DNA of 64,000 bases from NCBI RefSeq assembly GCF_008923245.1, contig NZ_WBOS01000004.1:310001-374000 (forward strand), written 5' to 3'. Below, in pieces: positions 1 through 8,466 of the stretch (positions within the stretch are counted from its first letter, which is position 1; each line of letters starts with the position of its first letter). The DNA is from Cytobacillus depressus. GTDB taxonomy: Bacteria; Bacillota; Bacilli; Bacillales; Cytobacillaceae. The translations under genes and the position numbers were made by a program. The notes beneath the pieces were generated by a model, which worked only from the letters and a program-made list of their open reading frames with translations, was not told where the DNA came from and made no database searches.

Positions 1-903
1 GGGCGTCAAATTGGCTTCCCAGTGTTGGTCAAACCCGCTGGTGGGGGGGGCGGAATTGGTATGCTTCCGGCACATGACGAGGAAGAATTGCTTAAAGTTG
101 TGGAAAGAGCCCGTTCTTTGGCATTTCGATCGTTTTCAAACAATCAAGTTTACCTAGAAAAATATATGGTTCAACCTCGCCATATAGAATTCCAGATACT
201 TGGCGACCAACATGGAGGAGTACAGCATTTGTTTGAGAGGGATTGCTCAGTGCAGCGACGTCACCAGAAAATCATCGAGGAAGCACCAGCACCTGCTGTA
301 GATCGAAAAGAAATCGATGGGTTGGCACAACAAATCACAAAAGTACTGCAAGACATCGGGTACGACAATATCGGAACAGTTGAGATGCTGCGGGGAAGTG
401 ATGGCTCCTATAGTTTTCTGGAAATGAATACCCGTCTGCAGGTGGAGCATGCTGTCACGGAAGAGATTACGGGAGTGGATCTCGTTGTGGCGCAGATCCG
501 TTCCGCTGCGGGTGAACGATTAAGTAATATTTTACCTGCAAACATCGAGCGTAATGGCCATGCCATTGAGGTAAGGGTGTATGCGGAAGATCCGAAGAAT
601 TTCTTCCCATCTCCAGGTAAACTCAATACTTTCCGTACGCCTAGCGGTAATGGCATTCGTGTGGAAACGGGATACGCAGAAGGAATGACAGTAACTCCTT
701 ATTACGATCCAATGATTGCTAAAGTGATTGCCCATGCGGAAAACCGCGAAAAAACGATCGAAATCTTAACAGAATCACTGAAAGAATTTGACGTCTCAGG
801 AATAAAGACGAATATTCCTTTCCTGCTCAAATCGCTTGCCTCAGAACAGTTTAGGGCTGGCGAGGTGCATACGGGCCTTTCCTCAACTATATTGTCTAGT
901 TAA
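1..903 (+). CDS. Acyl-CoA carboxylase, biotin carboxylase subunit (5' end outside window)
   Basis: The reading frame is open from base 1 and stops at 901-903, so about 300 C-terminal residues are present and the N-terminal part of the usual 440-450 residue protein lies outside. Visible family signatures are the glycine-rich ATP-grasp loop near the start (GGGGGIGM), the segment ERDCSVQRRHQK, and the active-site motif FLEMNTRLQVEH, followed by a complete C-terminal subdomain. The enzyme carboxylates the biotin of a carrier protein using ATP and bicarbonate. The carrier (2278) and carboxyltransferase (3887) are downstream, separated from it by an oxidoreductase gene. The acyl-CoA substrate cannot be read from this subunit. 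Confidence 0.93.
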   Translation, partial: GRQIGFPVLVKPAGGGGGIGMLPAHDEEELLKVVERARSLAFRSFSNNQVYLEKYMVQPRHIEFQILGDQHGGVQHLFERDCSVQRRHQKIIEEAPAPAVDRKEIDGLAQQITKVLQDIGYDNIGTVEMLRGSDGSYSFLEMNTRLQVEHAVTEEITGVDLVVAQIRSAAGERLSNILPANIERNGHAIEVRVYAEDPKNFFPSPGKLNTFRTPSGNGIRVETGYAEGMTVTPYYDPMIAKVIAHAENREKTIEILTESLKEFDVSGIKTNIPFLLKSLASEQFRAGEVHTGLSSTILSS

Positions 904-927
904 GGAAACATAGGAAGACCGATGTTG

Positions 928-996
928 TCATAACTAAGCCTTATATTGATATTCTGTATTAGTATTTTACATTAAAACACTATATATGCTTTGATA
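928..996 (+). promoter_or_regulatory. Upstream element, copy 1 of a repeated control region
   Basis: About 70 bp before the quinone-reductase-like gene closely resembles 2145-2214 before the biotin carrier gene. Both begin TCATAACT, then share CTTATATTGATATT, GTATTT and a TATATG-like end in the same order and spacing. Repetition before two genes of one cluster suggests a shared promoter and operator. The protein that binds it is unknown. Confidence 0.5.
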
Positions 997-1027
997 GATT
1001 TATAGATTCTAAAGGAGGAAATCATAA

Positions 1028-2008
1028 ATGCGTAGTTGGGTAGTTGCTGAAAATGGAAATCCAAGTGATGTATTGCAAATCAATGAGGTACCTAAACCTA
1101 GTTTGGGAACAGGACAGGTATTAATAGAGGTTAAGGCAATGGCATTAAACTTTTTTGATATCCTGCTGTGTCAAGGAAAGTATCAATCAAAGCCACCGCT
1201 GCCATTTACACCAGGTGCAGAAGTTTCTGGTATTGTCCAAGCGGTTGGTGAAGGAAGCTTATATGTTGTTGGTCAACGGGTATTTGCCAGGCCTCAGTTG
1301 CCTGCTGGAGGTCTTTCCGAATGGGTAGCTGTTTCAGAAGGATCTGTTTTTCCGATACCTGAATCCATGTCTTTTGAAGAGGCAGCAGCTCTGTTTATCA
1401 CTTATCAGACATCTTACTATGCGCTCCACAAACGAGGAAATCTCAAAGCTGGTGAAGTATTGCTTGTACATGCGGGATCTGGCGGTGTGGGGTCTGCAGC
1501 GATTCAATTGGGAAAAGCAGCTGGAGCCCGTGTGATTGCAACCGCAGGTGGACCGGAGAAGACTCAGATTTGCAGGGATCTAGGCGCTGACGTGGCCATC
1601 GATTATCTCTCGGAGGATTTCATCAAAATCGTCAAAGAAGAAACAGGAGGTCGCGGGGCAGATGTGATAGTCGATCCGGTTGGTGGCGATACCTTTGATC
1701 GCTCCAGAAAGTGCATTGCATTTGACGGTCGCATCCTAGTTATTGGTTTTGCCGGGGGACGCATTGCGGATGCCCCAACTAACCATGCACTCGTTAAGAA
1801 CTATTCTGTAGTTGGGGTACATTGGGGATTATTCCGGGACAAATTCCCAGAACAGGTTAGAGAGATTCATAGGGACCTTCTGGCCCTATATGAACGTGGC
1901 GATGTACGCCCTCTCATTTACAATCCTCAGCCATTCGAAGAAGTACCACAAGCTTTAGATCTTTTAGGAAGCCGTAAAACGTGGGGCAAGCTCGTGGTTA
2001 AGCCGTAA
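1028..2008 (+). CDS. NADPH:quinone oxidoreductase-like MDR family protein
   Basis: This 326-residue zinc-free medium-chain dehydrogenase/reductase has an N-terminal GroES-like domain (about 1-120) and a Rossmann domain with the NADPH-binding motif HAGSGGVGSA near residue 147. The cysteines of zinc alcohol dehydrogenases are absent. An AAAGGAGG site precedes the ATG. Relatives reduce quinones, enones or enoyl-CoA thioesters. It sits between the biotin carboxylase and biotin carrier genes, so reduction of an unsaturated pathway intermediate is plausible, but that is inference. A terminator follows the gene. Confidence 0.85.
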   Translation: MRSWVVAENGNPSDVLQINEVPKPSLGTGQVLIEVKAMALNFFDILLCQGKYQSKPPLPFTPGAEVSGIVQAVGEGSLYVVGQRVFARPQLPAGGLSEWVAVSEGSVFPIPESMSFEEAAALFITYQTSYYALHKRGNLKAGEVLLVHAGSGGVGSAAIQLGKAAGARVIATAGGPEKTQICRDLGADVAIDYLSEDFIKIVKEETGGRGADVIVDPVGGDTFDRSRKCIAFDGRILVIGFAGGRIADAPTNHALVKNYSVVGVHWGLFRDKFPEQVREIHRDLLALYERGDVRPLIYNPQPFEEVPQALDLLGSRKTWGKLVVKP

Positions 2009-2037
2009 GTAAATCAGCAAGATAGTAAAATCATAAC

Positions 2038-2080
2038 AAAAGGAGCTAAGTGCAGAAAGTAGCACACGGCTCCTTTTTTT
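2038..2080 (+). terminator. Intrinsic terminator after the quinone-reductase-like gene
   Basis: AAAGGAGC pairs with GCTCCTTT across a 22-base loop and runs into a T tract. It splits the carboxylase cluster into at least two transcription units. Confidence 0.8.
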
Positions 2081-2144
2081 ATACAATGTTAAGTCTTTCA
2101 CAACAATGCGGACTTGTTGAAACTGGAAGCCGAACCACTATAAA

Positions 2145-2214
2145 TCATAACTCATACTTATATTGATATTATAAATTTGTATTTCACATCGAAATTCCTT
2201 ATATGTTTAAATAA
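2145..2214 (+). promoter_or_regulatory. Upstream element, copy 2 of a repeated control region
   Basis: This is the second copy of the element at 928-996, lying 60-130 bp before the biotin carrier gene. Its presence directly after the terminator at 2038 supports a promoter here. Confidence 0.5.
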
Positions 2215-2277
2215 TATACAAATAATATAAAATTTAAAATCTTTTAAATATTAATGTAACTGGAAGGTGATGCACAC

Positions 2278-2499
2278 ATGGCACAAATCGAAGTAAGAGC
2301 AGAAATATCAGGATCTGTATGGAAAATTGAAACAAAGGAAGGCCAACGGGTAATGGAAGAGGATGTTTTACTAATAATGGAATCAATGAAGATGGAGATT
2401 CCGATTATGGCGCCCGCTGAAGGTATTGTCAAGGAAATCAAGGTAAACGAAGGAGATTCCATAGCAGAGGGTGACCTTACAGTGATTTTGGAGGATTAA
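2278..2499 (+). CDS. Biotin carboxyl carrier protein (biotin/lipoyl attachment domain)
   Basis: This 73-residue protein is a stand-alone biotinyl domain. The biotinylation motif ESMKMEIPI places the modified lysine at residue 38, with the usual hydrophobic and glycine pattern on both sides (EGQRV before, EGDSIAEGD after). It carries carboxybiotin from the biotin carboxylase (1-903) to the carboxyltransferase (3887-5485). The ATG has an AAGGTGATG ribosome site. The CoA-transferase gene follows 27 bases later, so the two are likely co-transcribed. Confidence 0.93.
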   Translation: MAQIEVRAEISGSVWKIETKEGQRVMEEDVLLIMESMKMEIPIMAPAEGIVKEIKVNEGDSIAEGDLTVILED

Positions 2500-2526
2500 A
2501 GCACTTTAAAGGAGGGGTTGATTGAA

Positions 2527-3813
2527 ATGTCTCAGGAACATCAAAAAGCGAGTAACGATACACAATCAGTTCTAAAACCAAATAAGCCGCAAGGGCCTTT
2601 GACTGGGTATCGTGTTCTGGAGCTGGGTTCGACTATTGCCGGTCCGTTCTGCGCACGCCTAATGGCTGACTTCGGCGCAGAGGTCATCAAAGTTGAACCG
2701 CCAACTGGTGATCCGGTCCGAAATATGGGACGGCATGCCGACGACGTTTCACTTTATGGGGCTTCAATTCTGCGCAACAAGCGACTTATTTCCGTTGATA
2801 TGAAGACCGCCGATGGACAAAACGTTGTACGCGAACTGATGAAAAAAGTCGATATCGTGATCGAAAACTTTCGCCCTGGTACGCTAGCCCGGCTGGGACT
2901 GGAATATGAGGAAATCGCCAAAGAAAATCCGGGGCTTATCATGGTACGCATTAGCGGTTATGGGCAAACTGGCCCCTACAGTCCTCGTCCAGGTTACGGT
3001 GTTACCTGCGAGGCAGTGGGTGGCGTAAGACATATGGTAGGGGAACCGAACCTGCCTCCAGCTCGGGTGGCACTTGCCGTTACTGACCATCTGACTGCCG
3101 TTTACGCTGCTTTTGGTGCGATGATGGCACTTGTTGAACGGGATAAGACAGGAAAAGGACAGGTTATCGACACATCTTTATACGAAGCAGCATTCAGCTT
3201 GATGGAGCCGCATGTTCCCGCTTTTGAACAGCTTGGTATTGTACCAAAAAGAGTTGGTGCAAAGTTGCCGAATACCGCTCCCAATAGTCTTTATTCCACA
3301 AAGGATGGCGAATATGTATTGATCGCCGCCAACAACGATGCCATCTTCAGGCGGCTTACAGAGGCAATGGGACAACCGGAGCTTGCTGATGACCCGCGTT
3401 ACAGCACACAAAAGTCACGCTCGGTTCGGGTTGATGAAATGGATGAAATCGTTTCATCGTGGACGAGAGAGCGCACGGGCAAAGAAATTGAAACCGTTTT
3501 ACTTGAAGCGGCGGTACCAACCTCACGTGTTTACACCATTGCTGATATTTTTGCTGACCCCCATTTCAGGGAGCGTGAACAGCTCGTTGAAATGCCTCAC
3601 GAAAAATTTGGCAAACTGACCGTCATCGGGGTTGCCCCGAAGCTTTCTGACACCCCTGGCGCCATTTATCAGCTTGGCGGTGAAGTAGGACGAGATACAC
3701 GCAGTGTGCTAGCAGATTTACTGGGCTTTAACGAGTTGCGCATCGCGGAGTTGGAATCTCGAAATGTGGTTTTTTCAGCAGAAATGGCCAAAAATGTGCA
3801 TGTTGGAAAGTGA
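2527..3813 (+). CDS. CaiB/BaiF family (class III) CoA-transferase
   Basis: This 428-residue protein moves CoA between carboxylic acids. The N-terminal half has the family pattern GYRVLELGSTIAGPFCARL and IKVEPPTGDPVR; Asp215 in VIDTSLYEAAF corresponds to the aspartate that forms the acyl anhydride in formyl-CoA transferase. The start is set at ATG 2527, nine bases after AAAGGAGGGG; a TTG at 2518 abuts that ribosome site and is unlikely. In this cluster it probably activates the acid that is then carboxylated or removed, but the substrate is not predictable. Confidence 0.9.
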   Translation: MSQEHQKASNDTQSVLKPNKPQGPLTGYRVLELGSTIAGPFCARLMADFGAEVIKVEPPTGDPVRNMGRHADDVSLYGASILRNKRLISVDMKTADGQNVVRELMKKVDIVIENFRPGTLARLGLEYEEIAKENPGLIMVRISGYGQTGPYSPRPGYGVTCEAVGGVRHMVGEPNLPPARVALAVTDHLTAVYAAFGAMMALVERDKTGKGQVIDTSLYEAAFSLMEPHVPAFEQLGIVPKRVGAKLPNTAPNSLYSTKDGEYVLIAANNDAIFRRLTEAMGQPELADDPRYSTQKSRSVRVDEMDEIVSSWTRERTGKEIETVLLEAAVPTSRVYTIADIFADPHFREREQLVEMPHEKFGKLTVIGVAPKLSDTPGAIYQLGGEVGRDTRSVLADLLGFNELRIAELESRNVVFSAEMAKNVHVGK

Positions 3814-3886
3814 CGGCGCGGAATCGCCAGATGGGAAGACACTTTGCTGGAGAGTGAAAAAAATCCAAAATAAAGGAGAAAGATTG

Positions 3887-5485
3887 ATGGAAACGACAGA
3901 AAAAAAGAAACCTGAAGTAGCATTGGATTGGACCCCAGAGCTGGAGGAGCTTCAGTACCGACGCGAGGCAGCTGATGGACTGGGCGGACCTGAATCGATT
4001 GCCTATCAGCATAGCAAAGGTAAGCTGACTGCCCGTGAGAGGATCGATCTTTTACTTGATGAGGACAGCTTTCGCGAAATAGGGAAGATTGCGGGAAAAG
4101 GTAAATACAACAAGGATGGAGATCTGGAATCGTTCACGCCGTCTAACGCGATTGCCGGTACAGGACGAATTGAAGGGCGCAAACTTGTTGTCACGAGTGA
4201 TGATTTCACGATACGTGCCGGTTCATCTGAGTCTGCCGTTCCTGAAAAGTGGGTCTATGCTGAGCGCATGGCACATGAGATGGAGATGCCGCTCATTCGG
4301 TTAGTAGACACGGCCGGTGGGAGTGTCAAAGATCTTGAAAGGTTACAAGGTACCAAGATTCCAGGGTATCCAATGTGGTCAAATGTCTCTCTTTTAGGTC
4401 GTGTTCCTGTTGTCGGCGTTGCGTTAGGGGCTTGTGCGGGTCTTGGTGCCATAAGAGTGGGACTTTCGCACTTTTCCGTGATGGTGAAGGATATGAGCCA
4501 GGTTTTTGCTGCTGGTCCGCCAGTGGTGAAGCAAGGTCTGAACCAGGATGTGACCAAGGATGAACTGGGAGGTTCGTATGTTCACACCCGATTGAGTGGT
4601 GTGGTCAATAATGAAGCTGTCGATGAAGCTGATGCATTACGCCAGGTGCGTCAATTTCTCTCTTATATGCCACGAAATGTTTGGGAAGTCCCTGAGCGCA
4701 AGATGACGAATGACGACCCGTGGCGTGTCGATAAAGATTTGAACTCAATCATTCCAAAAAACCGCCGAAAAATCTACAGACCACGTAAGATACTCGAAAC
4801 TGTGTTCGATAAAGGATCATTGTTTGAAATCTCAAGGTACTTTGGTGGTTCCACTATTACGTGCCTGGCGAGGTTGAACGGTTATACGGTAGGTGTGATG
4901 GCAAGTGACCCGGTTGTTATGGGAGGGGCATTGACTCTGCAGTCGGCGCGAAAAATGGAGCGTTTTGTTGATTTGTGTGATACTTTCCATATTCCGATTA
5001 TTAATTTCGTTGATCAGCCAGGAGTGATGACAGGACTCGAAGCCGAACGCAACGGTACGATGGGTGCGGCAATGCGTGCGATCGCAGCAATTGAACAGGC
5101 ACAAACTCCGTGGTGCTCAATCATTGTTCGCCGTGCTTTCGGAGTCGGCGGTGGTGCGCACGGGCCGAAACAAGGTCCGGAAGGCCGCTCGCTAAACCAT
5201 CGCTTTGCTTGGCCGTCGGCGCGCTGGGGGTCGGTTCCAATCGAAGGCGGCGTTGCCGCAGCTTATAAAAAGGAAATTGCTGCGGCAGAAGATCCGGTTG
5301 CACGCCGTGAAGAGATAGAGAGCTACTACCACAAGCTTGCTTCTCCTTTCCGTACCGCTGAAAAATTCGGAATTGTGGATATTATTGAGCCGAGCGAAAC
5401 ACGCGCAGTACTGTGTGACTGGGTGGAAGACGCTTACGAGCTAACTAAACGCCAGGTAGGATTAAGCAGCCGAACTATGCGGTAA
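3887..5485 (+). CDS. Acyl-CoA carboxylase, carboxyltransferase subunit (PccB/MmdA type)
   Basis: This 532-residue protein has the two crotonase-like halves of biotin-dependent carboxyltransferases. The N half includes AGSSESAVPEKW and PLIRLVDTAGGSV. The C half includes VMASDPVVMGGALT, FVDQPGVMTG and RRAFGVGGGAHG. It transfers CO2 from carboxybiotin to an acyl-CoA. The start is ATG 3887 behind TAAAGGAGAA; the frame is open further upstream into the CoA-transferase gene but has no better site. Substrate could be propionyl-, methylcrotonyl-, geranyl- or another acyl-CoA. Local base composition is richer in G+C than the Bacillus-like genes downstream, which suggests acquisition. Confidence 0.9.
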   Translation: METTEKKKPEVALDWTPELEELQYRREAADGLGGPESIAYQHSKGKLTARERIDLLLDEDSFREIGKIAGKGKYNKDGDLESFTPSNAIAGTGRIEGRKLVVTSDDFTIRAGSSESAVPEKWVYAERMAHEMEMPLIRLVDTAGGSVKDLERLQGTKIPGYPMWSNVSLLGRVPVVGVALGACAGLGAIRVGLSHFSVMVKDMSQVFAAGPPVVKQGLNQDVTKDELGGSYVHTRLSGVVNNEAVDEADALRQVRQFLSYMPRNVWEVPERKMTNDDPWRVDKDLNSIIPKNRRKIYRPRKILETVFDKGSLFEISRYFGGSTITCLARLNGYTVGVMASDPVVMGGALTLQSARKMERFVDLCDTFHIPIINFVDQPGVMTGLEAERNGTMGAAMRAIAAIEQAQTPWCSIIVRRAFGVGGGAHGPKQGPEGRSLNHRFAWPSARWGSVPIEGGVAAAYKKEIAAAEDPVARREEIESYYHKLASPFRTAEKFGIVDIIEPSETRAVLCDWVEDAYELTKRQVGLSSRTMR

Positions 5486-5608
5486 TCTGGAGAAACAAGG
5501 TGCCTTAATTCCGATAACAAGCCTCATAGAGGTAAGATCCTGCAACACAAGATTAGGAGAGAGGTTAATACTAGCGAGAAGTCATTTACCGCAAACCGGA
5601 TCATCATT

Positions 5609-5629
5609 TGAGATACATTGTACATCTCA
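5609..5629. promoter_or_regulatory. Imperfect palindrome upstream of the monooxygenase gene
   Basis: TGAGAT and ATCTCA arms surround nine bases (ACATTGTAC) about 130 bp before the monooxygenase start. The size fits a dimeric repressor operator; no regulator gene is adjacent. Confidence 0.35.
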
Positions 5630-5662
5630 GTAAAATATATAGTAGAGTTAAACTAAATGGGC

Positions 5663-5728
5663 AATCCGCCAACTTTAAGTGATAGATAGCTTCGTAGATA
5701 GATTTTACATACAGGAGGTTGGCGGATT
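5663..5728 (+). promoter_or_regulatory. Long-loop hairpin in the leader of the monooxygenase gene
   Basis: AATCCGCCAAC at 5663 is perfectly complementary to GTTGGCGGATT at 5718, with a 44-base loop that contains an unused AGGAGG. It ends about 30 bases before the monooxygenase start codon and may be an RNA control element or the footprint of a small inserted element. Confidence 0.45.
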
Positions 5729-5759
5729 ATAAAACTAGTAAATTCAGGAGGAAACCAAT

Positions 5760-7016
5760 ATGAAGTTTATTGCTTTTCATTTCATGCCGTATCGCGCATT
5801 ACCTTCAGATTTTGAAGAAAAGTACCCAAGCGTATGGGTAACACCTCCCAAGACACTCTTTGATCCGGAGCTGGGACACCGCATGTATCATGACTATCTG
5901 GATGAATTGGAGTTTGCGATTGATTTGGGCTTTGATGGAGTCGGTGTCAATGAACACCACAGCAATGCCTATGGCATGATGCCATCCCCGAATCTGATGG
6001 CGTCCATTTTATCTCGAAAAATAAGAAATAGCGACAAAACTAGCCTACTCATACTCGGTAACAGCTTGGCTGCATATAATCCTCCAATACGGGTAGCTGA
6101 AGAAATGGCGATGCTCGATGTCTTGTCAGGCGGAAAGCTGATCGCTGGATTTCCAGTAGGTACCTCCATGGATGGAAACTACGCGTATGGAATAAACCCG
6201 GCAGAACTGCGGGAACGTTATTATGAAGCGCATGACCTGATTATGAAGGCGTGGAAGAGTGATGAAGTCTTCATGTGGAATGGCAAGTACAATCAATTGC
6301 GCTACGTCAATCCATGGCCGCGTACGGCTCAACGACCGCATCCGCCGGTCTGGATTCCCGGCGGCGGCAGTGTGGAAACCTATGATTTCTGTATTGAAAA
6401 TCAATATTCTTTCTCTTTTCTCAGTTACTTCGGCCATAAGTATGCCAATAAGGTGTTGGGACCATTCTGGGAGCGTAACGATGAGTTAGGTGGGGATAGG
6501 AATCCGTATAAAACAGGAATCTGCCAGTTTATTTTTGTATCCGAGTCAGATGAGCGAGCTCAAATAGAATATGAGGAACATATCCGCTACTTCTTCAGTA
6601 AGTGCATGCACACCGATCGCCGATTTGCCGAAGCTCCAGGTTATCGAACGGTCAAAAGTCTGCGGGCAGGACTTCGTTCCCAGTTTGACGGAACTAAAAA
6701 AAGACCGGGAGACATGCTCAAAGACGGTACGATGACCTGGCAGGATTTGATTGATGAAGGTTTTATCATCGCAGGTTCACCGACTACGGTTCGCGATCGG
6801 TTGAGGGAAGTCCTGGGGAGTATTCGGGCCGGAAACGTTGTCGCTTTATTGCACGCTGGTTCCATGCCGCATTGGCTTACACGGAAAAATATGCAGATGT
6901 TTGCCGAAGAAGTAATGCCGTATGTAAAAGATATTCACAGTGAATGGGATGACTCACAATATTGGCCTAAAGGGATTTCGGAAGAAAAAGTACAAGAAAC
7001 GGTAACACAGCCGTAG
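5760..7016 (+). CDS. LLM-class (luciferase-like) flavin-dependent monooxygenase
   Basis: This 418-residue protein belongs to the bacterial luciferase-like TIM-barrel family. It shows the typical GFDGVGVNEHHSN segment, the SLAAYNPPIRVAEEMAMLD strand-helix unit, and a long C-terminal helical part. Such enzymes use FMNH2 from a separate flavin reductase plus O2 to oxygenate ketones, terpenoids, sulfonates or similar substrates. Two flavin reductase candidates lie at 9649 and 10210. The start has a clear CAGGAGGAAACC site. The alpha/beta hydrolase gene follows within about 30 bases, so the two are probably one operon. Confidence 0.88.
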   Translation: MKFIAFHFMPYRALPSDFEEKYPSVWVTPPKTLFDPELGHRMYHDYLDELEFAIDLGFDGVGVNEHHSNAYGMMPSPNLMASILSRKIRNSDKTSLLILGNSLAAYNPPIRVAEEMAMLDVLSGGKLIAGFPVGTSMDGNYAYGINPAELRERYYEAHDLIMKAWKSDEVFMWNGKYNQLRYVNPWPRTAQRPHPPVWIPGGGSVETYDFCIENQYSFSFLSYFGHKYANKVLGPFWERNDELGGDRNPYKTGICQFIFVSESDERAQIEYEEHIRYFFSKCMHTDRRFAEAPGYRTVKSLRAGLRSQFDGTKKRPGDMLKDGTMTWQDLIDEGFIIAGSPTTVRDRLREVLGSIRAGNVVALLHAGSMPHWLTRKNMQMFAEEVMPYVKDIHSEWDDSQYWPKGISEEKVQETVTQP

Positions 7017-7048
7017 TGTCAATTTAAATGGATGAGGAGGGCGAAAAC

Positions 7049-7858
7049 ATGGCACAGCCGATCAGCAAAATTATTAAGATAAATGAAAACGTTTCTTTTG
7101 AAGTGAAAATTGCGGGGCAGGGAGAGCCCGTTGTGTTTTTGCATAATATAGGAGGGTTGAAGTGGAACCGGTTTCTCGATCAACTTTCCGATCATTACCA
7201 GGTGTATGCCCCTCACTTACCTGGAACAGGGGCTTCGACAGGGCTTGAGACAATCAATAATTTATGGGATTTGATTCTCTGCTATTATGATTTGTTCGAT
7301 GAACTCGGACTTGAATCGGCCCATGTCATCGGCCATTCGCTTGGTGGCATGATCGCGGCGGAACTGGCGGCAACAGATCAAAGCCGGGTGAAGCAATTAG
7401 TGGCTATCGCCCCGGTAGGATTGTTTCTAGAAGATCATCCGATTCCGGATATGTTTGCTATGCTGCCGGAGGAACTTAATAGACTACTCATACTGGATCA
7501 AGATTCGCCTGAAGCGCAAATGATGCGCTATGTTCCGGATGATCTCGATGATCGCACGGAGTTGATGATTGAGCGGATCCAAAACCAGGTAGCGGCAGCC
7601 AAGTTTTTATGGCCTATCCCCGATAAAGGGTTAAAGTCGCGAATACACCGGATTAAAGCACAAACGCTGTTAGTCTGGGGCAAACAAGACGGATTAATCC
7701 CAGTCGTGTATGGAGAAGAATTTAATCGCCGTATTGCCCACTCGGAGTTGAAAATCATTGAAAGCGCTTCACATTTAGTCGATGTTGAACAGACTGAGAA
7801 AGTGATTGCACACATTCAAGACTTTCTGAAAACCAGCATTGTTGCTTCCTCTCGGTAA
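7049..7858 (+). CDS. Alpha/beta hydrolase
   Basis: This 269-residue alpha/beta-fold hydrolase has the nucleophile elbow GHSLGG, a probable acid residue in VWGKQDGLIP and the histidine in SASHLVD, in the normal order. The oxyanion-hole region is LHNIGG. The start chosen is ATG 7049, eight bases after GAGGAGG; an in-frame ATG at 7028 lies before that site. Adjacent to the flavin monooxygenase, it could open a lactone or cleave a C-C bond formed by that enzyme. This role is inferred from context only. Confidence 0.85.
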   Translation: MAQPISKIIKINENVSFEVKIAGQGEPVVFLHNIGGLKWNRFLDQLSDHYQVYAPHLPGTGASTGLETINNLWDLILCYYDLFDELGLESAHVIGHSLGGMIAAELAATDQSRVKQLVAIAPVGLFLEDHPIPDMFAMLPEELNRLLILDQDSPEAQMMRYVPDDLDDRTELMIERIQNQVAAAKFLWPIPDKGLKSRIHRIKAQTLLVWGKQDGLIPVVYGEEFNRRIAHSELKIIESASHLVDVEQTEKVIAHIQDFLKTSIVASSR

Positions 7859-7936
7859 GCCTTAACACCTATTACAATTTTGTTGGGCTGATTAGGTAAC
7901 CATCTATTATACGCAGGTATAAGTGGTCATTGCTGA

Positions 7937-8155
7937 TCTGGAGAACAATATGGATTACCAGTTCCGGGAGGCGAATGGTACCGATTTGATCATTACGGAG
8001 GGAACGGAAGGGAGATCTCATTCCTCACGCTCTTCGACCAGTGCGTTGCGCAGTTGCTCAGTCTACTTCCAGAGATGCCGTTCTTTGCGGTTTGGCTAGG
8101 AAACTTCCTAGGAGGGATCGATAAACTGTTAATGGCTAGATTTCTTGCAAAATAG
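7937..8155 (+). other. Possible coding remnant without a start codon
   Basis: A 72-codon open frame without an ATG near its beginning encodes hydrophobic, protein-like sequence (for example LPEMPFFAVWLGNFLGG) and stops at 8153-8155. It lies in the 488-base gap after the hydrolase gene. I do not recognise the family. It may be the decayed end of a gene once part of the cluster, or chance. Confidence 0.25.
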
Positions 8156-8186
8156 TCATTTTTTAGCGCCACCCCACGTCATAAAG

Positions 8187-8219
8187 GACTGACTCTGGCT
8201 TTTTAGTCAGTCTCTTTTA
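8187..8219 (+). terminator. Intrinsic terminator of the monooxygenase-hydrolase unit
   Basis: GACTGACT at 8187 pairs with AGTCAGTC at 8205 over a 10-base loop, followed by TCTTTTATT. Confidence 0.7.
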
Positions 8220-8466
8220 TTCCCTTGCTTTTAAGGAATAGGATCAAAAAAGTTAACTATTTAATAATAGTTAACTTCTCGAAATTTTAAAAATCTTTTC
8301 GTCACCATATTCCTGTTTAAAAATTATTAAGATATGGGGTGGGAAAATGGAATCAGGAAAGGAAAAAAGGCAGCTGAAAATTTCCAAAAAGCCCAAGAAG
8401 CAATCCGTCCCTAATGCCTTTTCAGCTAAACAAGTGGCTATGCTTCTACGAAAAAGGAGGATACGT

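Noticed and set aside
7083..7097. Catabolite-repression (cre) site
   Set aside because: TGAAAACGTTTCTT mismatches the last three consensus positions and lies inside a coding region.
8347..8466. Upstream start for the RibR-like gene
   Set aside because: The extra 40 residues have no match to the family, while an internal AAAGGAGG sits at ideal distance before ATG 8467. It is kept as an alternative only.
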